A stretch of 64,000 bases of DNA, taken from positions 4,390,269 to 4,454,268 of the forward strand of contig CM076654.1 of assembly GCA_038496675.1 (NCBI GenBank), written 5' to 3'. Positions 38,051 to 48,600 of this stretch are shown piece after piece. The translations under genes and the position numbers were made by a program. Within the stretch, counting starts at the first letter, position 1. The number at the start of each line of letters is the position of its first letter. Origin of the DNA: Rachycentron canadum. Its lineage: Eukaryota; Chordata; Actinopteri; Carangiformes; Rachycentridae. The notes beneath the pieces are model-generated. The model was not told the origin of the DNA and searched no databases. It saw only the letters and a program-made list of their open reading frames with translations.

Positions 38051-40559
38051 TGTTGGAGCACTACCTCGATGTGTACACACAACGATACATGCACAACACC
38101 TACACACGGATAGTCCACACAAACTCAGATTGTTGCACACCATCTTTATTCTCACTTGACACAAACACTCGTCCCTTGTGAGCTTTGCATAATGTTAAAG
38201 CAGCACTTTTTGGATTTTTGACTTCATTATTACTAGATTTACAAAGTCTAATGAGTTCAAGGCCAATTAACAACACATTGTCTATACTATGCACATAGCA
38301 AAGGCCGATACTTTGATAGTTGAATTCACAAAAAATGGTTGTAAAAATATGCACACAATAGTTTTTGTCTTCATATTACAAGTATTACAAGCCTTTAGTT
38401 GTGTTGAAATATATACTAAAATCCCTCTCTGGTTTCTTTATATCCAACTGCAACTTCTTAATTTTTTACTTTTGTATTCAATGTCTGACTTTTGTGCAGA
38501 TTGAACGGACTTCCTGTGTCAGAGAAAGCTTAGCTTTTACCTCTTCTTTTACCTTCTTTGCCTACTGAAATAATCGTCTCATTAGAGATGCTGATTATAA
38601 GCTACATACTGCAGTACACAAAAGCTGAAGCAAGAATTGCATGAAACATGAAGTAGTTTTACAACATATGGAGTACTCACACATGGGTCAGGAAAGGTCA
38701 TCGCCAGATGGGAGAGTCAGTTGTGTGTTGTTAGTTGCCACCAGTTGGGCTGCACTTGAGCCAAGCTATCGCCCTGCAGACACTGACCATTCATGCTGTT
38801 GATGTCAGGCCAAGCGAAGACCAACACATTTTTTGGTCGCTGGGGAGGGTCACTTAAGTGGGAGGGAATTAATGTTAGAAAGGATCAACATAAATGACAG
38901 ACATAAATAACAGCATAAGAAAATAAAAGTGGGGAACAAACAAACCTCTCTCATACAAGTGATTTCCAAAGTCAGGTGAACAGGAAAGGACGTGAGGAGA
39001 GAAGATCACAGAGCAGAGCACACATAGCCATTTGTCTAGTGATCCTTGAGTAACCCACTACTCATACTTTAAATATGGATATCACAAAACATGGTGGAAG
39101 CAGTGAACCGATCCCTCCTCACAACCAGAACAGAGATCATTTACATTTTTGAGGCAATCATCCATCTTGAAAATCTGCACCTTTCAGGATCTGGGCAGAG
39201 ATGAGCAGATGGAGATTATTGGACTCTGTTTTGTCATTCTCTAGTAAAATTCAGGTATAAAAACAGGGTCAAAATTCTACATGTTTTCTCAGCATTAGAC
39301 ATAGTGTGGGAACTTCACACGCTGAATTTCACACACTCCTGTCTGCATATATGTGTCTGACACTTCTCCTTTCCCAGTGTCTTTATGTAACCTAACCACT
39401 GAGGCCATATGTTCACAGATGTTATGCACACAAATACTCACTGTCTTTTTTTCTTGACAAATCCACACCTCTCCAACACATGCACAATTTTGCACAATCA
39501 CTTTACAAGTCAAAGTCTTTTGATCTCAATTAGAGCGACTAAATCTGGGACTAAATTAGTTGCCTCAAGTAGCAGTTATCTTGCAGCAGGGTTAGGGTTA
39601 GCCACTAACCACCAAGACTGGTTAGTCAAAATCAATTTCAAAGATTGTAGTTGTAAATCAACCTATTAGGTGGGTTCAAAATACAGACCAAAAAATTTGT
39701 CTGAAAACATATGCAGATAAACATGCACTTTTGATGATATGTGTAGGCATAATCTTACAAGGATATTTTATAATAATTTGATTGCCATTACACTACCCTT
39801 AAAAGAATAAAATTCTCCACAGAATTAAATCTAAGTTAGTGGAGACAAGGCTTCTTAATCAGACACTATACAGGATTGATGAAAGAAAGATGAACAAAAA
39901 TATGGGATTGTGAGTGAGGCCCTTAGATTAAGGTTTTATGATTCCCTTGAGTCTTAAAACTGCATTTGCACAATATTTCAATTTTAATCTTATGGAGTTA
40001 ATTCAATGGAGAATTAATGGGTTTTATTTCATTAAATTGAAGTAAAATTTCATTGTGTGTGTACAGAATTTTAAAGCAAAGACAGACCTATAGGCTTTAT
40101 ATTAACTGATCACAACAGTGATAAAAGTATTGTCTAAAAAATAATCTTGCATGTACCCAAATAATCGCTGATTGTCACACATTTCTCTCTTTAAAAGGCT
40201 GGTGGGAAGGATCCCAGCAGAAGGGGGTCTGATCTCTACAAAGCAATGTCATCTCACATGAAGCAGGGGGGACACTGGTGGGTTATTTTTTTGACATTTG
40301 CTCTGTGTCACCTGCAGAGACTTCAGGCAGCATTGGGCCCAGCTTAGTTGAAAAGACTGACCAGTAGAGAAAGAGAGAACATGTTGAGCTGATTCTTGGT
40401 TTAATGATTTTAAATTCTTTAACATTTTATCAGATATTTTCAATAATCCATTTGCTACAGAAATGAATTTACAGATTGGATTAAAAGTGTGCATGGGTTG
40501 TACATTCATTTTTTAAAGTAGAAATATTAAAAAATATATTTTATTGTTGCACCCTTTTA
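38051..40559. other. Intergenic DNA between ksr2 and rfc5
   Basis: AT-rich sequence between the two divergent genes. No exon or RNA gene was recognised. A short AGGGTTAGGGTTAG stretch near 39590 is too short to be a telomeric array. Confidence 0.6.
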
Positions 40560-40583
40560 CAGTGGGCATTCGTGTCACCAAGA

Positions 40584-40760
40584 CCCCGCCCATAGGAGGT
40601 TACAGCGTGATCTGATTGGTTGTACGCCGTGACGCTTGACGCTCTGTTTGTAGTGTCGCGCGCCAAACTCAGCATAGAGTGTCACAGAGTGGATGTACTT
40701 AAAAAAAGAAATACTTCTAACTAATCTAACTTGGAGCTAAATTCACAGTTAACAGGTGAC
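40584..40760 (+). promoter_or_regulatory. rfc5: rfc5 core promoter with GC box, CCAAT box and E2F site
   Basis: Within 180 bp upstream of the rfc5 ATG there is a GC box CCCCGCCC (40584-40591), an inverted CCAAT box ATTGG (40615-40619) and a perfect E2F-type site GCGCCAAA (40660-40667). This is the classic arrangement of genes switched on at the G1/S transition, which fits a clamp-loader subunit. Binding is inferred from motifs only. Confidence 0.6.
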
Positions 40761-43700
40761 ATGGCTTCTACAAATAAAGCCCCGGTACAGACCAGAAATT
40801 TACCATGGTGAGTTTCGAGTCGTTGTTTGTTACAGTTAGGTTAACATGGTTAGTGCTAGCTAGCTAACCCGTCTACTATGCATTCAAGCTAGCAGCTAGC
40901 TGTAGCATGTCGATTTAACTCCTCTATGAACAAACGTGAGCTTCAGTGGTGTTAACAGATACCATCATTGTTTCACGCACTGTAATGAATATGTATATGA
41001 GCTTTTCTTTAATTCGGCTGACATCGACAGAATCAGTGGCACCAGGAATCGCTGTGTTTGAACTAACTGGCTCCTCGGAAATATTGCAGCGTTTACTGCG
41101 AAACCATATCAAAGTTGACTTTTTCCCCCACTTTACTGGTGTATGGTTCAAACATACAGATGCCGAATTAAAAGGTGGCACTTAACAATTTGAAGTCTCT
41201 AACATTAGTCAAAGTTTATTGCACATGTAGCCAAATCTGTATGTAAAACGGTTTAAAATAGATTAATTTATATTAAGTCCGTTGTGTAGTGTGCGTCAAT
41301 AAATGGAGAATGATTGTTAGGGTTAAGAAGTTGCTGATCCCTTTTACGATTACGTATATAATGTACCGAACTAACAGTAAGTAATTCTATCATCACAACC
41401 TTTAGCAATAAAAAGTATTTATGATTAATAACAATATGGATTGATGATGTGTTTCTGCTCCTTATACCAGGGTTGAAAAATACAGACCACAGAAACTTGA
41501 CGATCTGATCTCACACAAAGATATTCTAAGCACCAGTAAGTATATGCGTATGTGGACTGCCAATATGATGATATAATCCTCATTCTTAAAGTACATCAGG
41601 GTTTACATGAAAACAAATTAAAAAAAACATTTGTTTTACTAAATGTTGTGGTTGGCTCTCTTTTATTAATAATAATTAGTATGAAAACCACAGCTTCCAG
41701 CTTAGTCAAGTCAGTGTTTTAAATTACTAATACCATTCAGACTTTTATTTGACAATTCTTCTTCATCTCCACAGTCCAGAGGTTTATTAGCGAGGACAAG
41801 CTTCCCCATCTCTTGTTCTATGGTCCCCCGGGAACAGGTAAAACTTCCACCATCCTCGCCTGTGCCAGGCAGCTGTACAAGGACAAAGAGTTCAACTCCA
41901 TGGTGTTGGAGGTGCGCTACAACATTCTCATTACGTGTTTGATTTTTTTTTTTAGGGTGTGAAGGTTTCCACTTGTTCTTAGACTTGACATCTTATTTCT
42001 CTTGATATTGATTGATATCTGAGTTGTATCTGATTTGTTTCGTAGCTGAATGCATCTGATGACAGAGGTATTGATGTTGTACGAGGTCCCATTCTGAGCT
42101 TTGCCAGCACCCGGACCATCTTCAAGTAAGACAAAAAATCTACCTACGGCCCTTGTCACTTAGCTTCTATTCAACAATGAATATTCTTAATTTTATTTTC
42201 CTTTTTAACTAAAACCTATAACTGCAAGGGAAATAATTCAACTGCTGCCTCTTGTCCTCCAGGAAGGGCTTCAAGTTGGTCATACTGGATGAGGCTGATG
42301 CCATGACACAGGATGCCCAGAATGCATTGCGGCGAGGTAAGCCATCTGTTCGGCCGGGCATCACCCACTGTGAGCCACACGCCTCGTTGAGCAGCCAGAC
42401 AATTTGGCTGCTGGTGAATCTGCTTGTTACGCCCTGATATTTATTTTAAAAACCAATACCTGTAGAGAAATCTGCATTTAAATGTTGATGGAGTGGAATT
42501 GGAACAGTTTGTCTGTGAATTCAGCTGCTCCAGGGATGGAGGTGAAAGAAGTCATAGACAATTGGCAGATTTAGTGAGAGCTGCACAAATAAATACATTT
42601 TGACACATTATTACTGACAGAAAGGAAATTATAAGCAATGTTCTACCTTTAAGTTGGGGGGAAAAACTTGATTATTTTTTAGCTACTTTTATGACACATT
42701 TCTAACCACCTTTTCTTTAGCTTGAGCTTCTTCTACAATGTCTCACTTCATGAATTTGCTTTCATTACTGTCAGCTCAGATCCTATAAGATGCAGCGTAC
42801 ATAGACATTTAAAAACATTTCAGTGAAGAGACATAGCCGGTGGCACGTAAAGTGCTTTTATTGCAAAAGAGTCATTTATATGTGGCAGTAAAAAGAGATT
42901 TTTAAAATTGGGTGAGACACGTCATTATTTTATTTTTGTGTTTTTGTCTCTCCCTGCTCTGTCTCAGTGATTGAGAAGTACACTGAAAATACTCGATTCT
43001 GTCTGATCTGCAACTACCTGTCCAAGATCATCCCGGCCCTGCAGTCTCGCTGCACCAGGTTTCGCTTCGGCCCGCTGTCCCCGGACCAGATGATCCCTCG
43101 GCTGGAGCACGTAATCCAACAGGAGAGGTTTGGGGTTTTTTTTTTTTTATAATTTTTTAAATTTTTTATAGATGCATTTGGGAGTGTTGCGAATGTTTCT
43201 TCTCTATCTACATAAATTGTATCAATCATAATTAGGGGGTGTTTCAAGGTGCTGCGTTGTCCTTTTTATTGACACAATTATTCTTAGCTATTTTGGTGTT
43301 ACACAACTAATGAACCCATCAGCTTTTATATTTGTTATGCTTCTAGTTTTAGTTTTACAAAGAGCATGTTGTGGTTATTTTACACTGTTGCAAAAAATTC
43401 ATCTAAACAAAAAGAGGAACCATTTTTTGTACATATGACTTATAAAAGATGTCAGGTTGATAGTAGTGCAAAGTTGTAAATGTTGATTTGTTCAGTACGA
43501 GCAGAGTGAAGGTGAAGAAACCAATCACCCTGACCTGATAGGTTTATGATATGTATACAAAGATTTCACAGGTACATAAGTAATGGGACTGTATTTATAA
43601 ATGTTTATGATTGAAATATACTGTATCCAAATCTAAAAAATATAGTGCTTTTCAGAGGTTTAGTGAAGCTGATTGAAACAGTCCATCTCTTTGTGGCAGT

Positions 43701-44879
43701 ATTGACATAAATCCAGATGGAATGAAGGCCATTGTGACCTTATCATCGGGTGATATGAGGAGATCACTCAACATACTGCAGGTACGACCAAAAGCTCTTT
43801 GTGCCTTTATTTATAACCTGTCTTAAAACAGCTGAAAATCCAACACATTAGACATGTTCGTATGTATCATTGTGTGAGGGTAAAACCGGACTCGCTGTGA
43901 TTTCAGAGCACCAGTATGGCGTATGGAAAGGTCACGGAGGACACTGTTTACACCTGCACAGGTCACCCCCTCCGCTCCGACATCGCCAACATCCTTGACT
44001 GGTCTCTAAACAAAGACTTCACCACAGCGTACAAACGTATCCTTCTCTTTGCCTTGACTTCACTAAGTCTCTATTTATCTTCTATATTATCCACGTGTGT
44101 CTTACAACTTGTTACCTGATTAAATCAGTTAATGTTTCAATGTTAAGTTTGTGGAATCGATTGGCTCAGTTGGCTTGAAACTCCTTAACCCTCGCCTCAC
44201 AGAAATCCTTCAGCTGAAGACGTTGAAAGGTTTGGCCCTGCATGATATCCTCACTGAGGTTCATCTGCTCATACACAGAGGTACGGTCAACACGTATCAC
44301 AAATATTAAGTTAGCAATATCTCCGAATGACGTTCCATTGGAGGGTTCAGGCTTTTAGCTCTTTTAGCTTTAGCTGTTGCAACATGTCTTCATGCAGGGA
44401 TCCTGCCTTAAAAACCAGTGTAAGATGTGTGGGTGGTTTAGGTTTTAGCTGCCAACACATAAACCACCCACATCATTTTAACTTATTCTTATACTCACAC
44501 AATAATGCTGATTTTTCTATGTGATGTGGGGTCACTGTTGGCAAAGGTTTAAGATAGTTTTGTATTAGTTGTACAGGTATAATTTTTTTTTCATCTTTCC
44601 CCCTAAAGTGGACTTTCCCCCTGACATTCGGATTGGTTTGCTCATCAAGTTGGCCGACATAGAGTAAGTGCTTCCAACATTACATTTAAAAAAAATCACT
44701 AAAAATGCTCGCACGTTAAGGCCTCCAGATGTTTGGGAGGTTTTATTGTTTTTGGACCAATTGTGTGTCGTCTCCTCAGACACCGGCTCGCCTCAGGAAC
44801 CGATGAGAAGATCCAGCTGAGCTCCATGGTTGCAGCTTTCCAGGCAGTGAGAGACCTCGTGGTCAGCGAGGCTTCGTAG
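40761..44879 (+). CDS. rfc5: Replication factor C subunit 5
   Basis: Small subunit of the RFC clamp loader (and of its RAD17, CTF18 and ATAD5 variants), which opens PCNA or 9-1-1 rings and loads them on DNA in the nucleus. Eleven exons join in frame: 40761-40807, 41471-41535, 41775-41911, 42046-42125, 42263-42336, 42968-43127, 43700-43781, 43907-44036, 44203-44280, 44609-44663 and 44780-44879 (stop TAG), all with GT/AG introns. The 335-aa product is close to the ~340 aa of human RFC5. Visible motifs are RFC box II WVEKYRP (16-22), Walker A GPPGTGKT (54-61), Walker B LVILDEAD (115-122), the SRC motif (161-163) typical of clamp-loader small subunits, and a C-terminal collar region ending DLVVSEAS. 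The exon 6 donor (GTTTGG) is weak. AATAAA at 45279-45284 is the likely poly(A) signal. RFC2 and RFC4 are less likely given the sequence and the wsb2 neighbour. Confidence 0.97.
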
Positions 44880-45669
44880 GCAGCGTCACCGGCCGCTCCA
44901 ACCCCCCCTCCTCACCCCCCCTCACAACAAACTTCAGTCTGATGGATGAAACTGCATATCCTTCACTGCTTTGTAACTGAAACCTTTTTAAACAGTTAAG
45001 CCCTCCATGGTCCTTTCTGGAAGACAGTGTGTAGTGTTCATGCATTTATTTCTGTGTCCGTGGCCATGAAGAGCTGAGGATGCATAGATTTTGCTCCAAA
45101 CCAAGTGGCTGATTTCACCAAAAAGAAAACTCTGAAATCACGGAAAAATCCAGTTGGTTTGAGCCCTTAGCTTAAAAATGGACTTGTAAAGTAGCATCAA
45201 TTCACATTGACTGATTCATCCATCTATCCTTGGTATAAGAAACACAAGTCTCAGATGTGTAAATGTTTAAATCTGTTTAATAAAACTATTTCCTATAAGT
45301 CCAGTTTATATCTTACTTAAACAATTATGTGCAGTTACAGTGGTAGTGCGTGTGCCCTTTCATGATAAACACAGGAATTAGAAATACATATACATTTGGT
45401 ATTTACACAATAAATTAATAGTATAAAATTGTGATATTCAAGCATGTGAACACTGAGTTTATGCATCGTCATACAGTTGAAGTGCAGTAAATTAAATCCT
45501 TAGTGCAGAAGTGTTGCATCTGAAGTAGATGATGTTGCCTCTGGTGCTAAATCAAGCTGTGAAAGCATCTTTTAAATCAGCAAACAAAGGCTTGTTTGTC
45601 ATCAGACAGTGTAAAACAATCACTTGCTGTAAATGTCAGTTTCATTGCCTTGTTTTTTTATGATTATAT
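44880..45669. terminator. Convergent 3' ends of rfc5 and wsb2, overlapping poly(A) signals
   Basis: Only 790 bp separate the two stop codons. TTTAATAAA at 45276-45284 reads AATAAA on the plus strand (rfc5) and ATTAAA on the minus strand (wsb2), so one site could serve both genes. A further minus-strand AATAAA (plus TTTATT, 45045-45050) would make the wsb2 transcript overlap the rfc5 3' UTR. Usage is inferred. Confidence 0.5.
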
Positions 45670-48600
45670 TTAACCTTCCCACTCCTCATCCTCTGAAGAG
45701 GGGCACGTCTTGAGGCGTTCAGGGATGTTTCTGTAGGTGAGGTACTCCAGGATCCTCTTGGGGAGGGGCAGCGGCTCCATCTGGTGTGTGGAGACTGAGT
45801 CGCGTAAGATGGATCGGCACAGGTGGCACAGGCTGGGCACCGTCCTGGGCGCCTTCCAGAACCTCACGTGGCCGTCTCTGGTTCTGTCAGGAGAGAGGGG
45901 ATGGGGGCATTATCATCTCATGTTACAGTTTGATAGGCTTAAGAAAACATGCAAACAATATCTAAAAGATTTAATCGTTTGCATGTAGGAGATTTAGTGG
46001 GAGTTGTTGTTTAAGTAGAAGCCCTGAAAGCAGATGAGCCAACAGTTAAAACACTGGGTGCATTGTGAAAAGTTGGGAGTTTTTCAGTCACCATAAATGA
46101 GAGCAACTGAACTTTTAAAGTACCAGAAAAACTGAATAATCAAAAGAAGCACACGAATGAAACACTGCGTGTCTGTTTTTTCTTTGTATATTGTCAGATC
46201 AATGAATGTGTCACAAAAGAAATGTGAGATGTAGCTGAAAGGTCAAACTAATTGTTGCCAATTCTCAGTCGGTTCTCGCTGCAAACATTTCTCCTGGAAG
46301 TCTTAAGTGCTTGAGTCAAAGGCAACAGGACTTCTTTTAGGTTCAGTTTTTACTGAAGAAGCCTTTTGGATGAGAGGTGTCCTCAGAAACCTAAAAGGAG
46401 TCAATTTGCCTTTGACTCAAGCACTTAAGACTAACATGACCTGGATGACTGAGAACCTACACAAACATTTCACCTGGAAGGACAGAAGTGGATTCTACTC
46501 TAACAATTGTGAATTTAAGCTGAACATTGCCACTGTCCTGTCGGAGGAGTGAGCTGGAAAAAATCCCTCTCTCATGTCTGCATGGGGAACAGAGGTGATT
46601 TGTGACACATAAAAAGGATTCATGCTCTTTTTGTTCAAAGTGTGAGGATTTTTACCCCGTGGCGACCACCCCCCCTTGTGGATGGTAGTTGCAGCAGAGT
46701 CCATTAGAGTCTCGATCTGCTTTTGTCTGCATCACCATCCCTGTTTTTCCCGGCTCCCAGATCCGAAGAGCTCTGCACACACAACCACAGCAACAACATC
46801 TGCCTGAAATCACTTTGTCCAGTGTGAGAAACAACGATGTGATAAAACTGTGTGCAAAATCTCTGTGACAGAACTGAAGAATTACTCACCTGTCGTCAGT
46901 CACGATGGCCAGATGTAAACCGTTGGGAGAGAACTGTAACGCAGAGATTTGGTTTTGCCCGTAATCTTCAAAGTAATCACTGTGGATAAAACCAGAGTTT
47001 TCTCAGGATCCCTCGTACTGAGCAGACATAGTCAAATATTTCATGTTCATGTCTTGAATGCTATATTTTACATTGCATATAAACAGTAAACAAGAATGAC
47101 AAAGAGAAACAGGTTGACACAGGACACCAGGACATAGTTTCAGGCAGTGCATCAGATGACAACAGTGATAGTAACAGTGTTCCCAGCTTTGTGAAATTAC
47201 CTTGTTCCTTCTGGTGAAAACTGATCAAAACTAAAACTTCGATACTTCTATTGTAGACAAACAGTTTCAAACTGTTTGTCTACAATAGAGGTATCGACTG
47301 TGGTCTTGTGTGTCACACAACTTCAGCCTAAGATGCATTAACCACTCGTGTGAAGGTTCACTGACCAAATATTCAGCAAATGTTGAGACTGAAAACTGAG
47401 TGCAAACTTACACCAGAGTGGCCAGTTTCTCTGCTGTGTACGGGTCCCAGAGGTCAATCCACCAGCTGGAGCCGCTGAAGGCCGCCGTGGCGAGCAAAGC
47501 CCCGTCCGGAGAGAAGTCGCAGGAAGACAGGAGGTACAAGGTCTTGCGGATCCCTCCTGTCAAGTTTCTGATGAATGTGTATGACCGTAGACTCCACAGA
47601 CACACCATCTGATGAGGGTAAAATGATAGGACGGTTAATGAGTCTTCATATCTTGCTCTAGGCACGTTTTTTAAATTTGAAAATAATTCTGTTGAAGGGA
47701 TTTAATAAGGCTCCTGCCTTGGAAGATCAGTGCAGAGATTGTTCTGAGTTGATTTAAAATAAGATACTGTCTCAGTGTCAACAAGACAGGCTGAAGCATG
47801 CAGCAAACTGCTTAAGTCAGACTGTGATCCTGTATGTTCAGGAGCAAGAGACTTGGCCGATAGACGTGTGTTAAATCTATTTGGACTCATTTTCACACAA
47901 GCTTTCAAAACTATTTGCCATCATATCAAACGCTGCCCTCTTGACCAGAAACAACAGGCTTGTGACCAGGAGCTTGTGAAACCTGAAATTCCCCATGAAT
48001 CTTTGCACAAGTAAAAGATCAGTATGGAAAACCCTTAAAGAGTTAAAAAACAAAATCTTTCCAGTGTCCTTGAAAAATTTACTTGATGCATTACGCTTAA
48101 GGCCTTTCTTGTCAGCATGAATCACAAAGGTAAATTAGATTCTGGAAATGTGGCTTTTTTGCACAAATACAGTTACTGGTAGAAAATGTCCTTAAATTCA
48201 TTGTTTGACGGAAAAATGTTCCTGAAACTGATGCAGAGAATTACATTAAAAACCACCAAGGAGGAGGATTAAACGGCGCTTCGTTCTGTGCTTGCACCTA
48301 TGATGCACGTACGCTGCATGGCTTTTAAAACTCACTCTGTCAAATCTTCCCACGGACGCGATCATGCTGCAGTCGGACGACACGCAGCAGCAGCTGATCC
48401 AGTCCTTGTGGCCAGAGAGCACCTGCACCATTTTCCCTGCAGCAGAAAGAACAGAGAATGTGTGACCGAACTGAACGACAGACTGCAGAGCATCAGTTCC
48501 TGAAGTGGTACAGAATGAGACTCCCATGGGTGTAAACATGAGCATTTGTTTGCTTTGACCTCTCACAGTGGGAACAGAAGGTTTAGTTCTGCTGGACTGT

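Noticed and set aside
37615..38181. 188-codon open frame on the plus strand upstream of ksr2
   Set aside because: Open because the region is GC-rich with few stop codons; low-complexity Gly/Arg/Ser/Ala peptide with no family resemblance.
39585..39605. Telomere-like TTAGGG words
   Set aside because: Only about two units; no array.
46307..46552. 81-codon plus-strand frame in wsb2 intron 8
   Set aside because: It coincides with the fold-back repeat and runs antisense through an intron.
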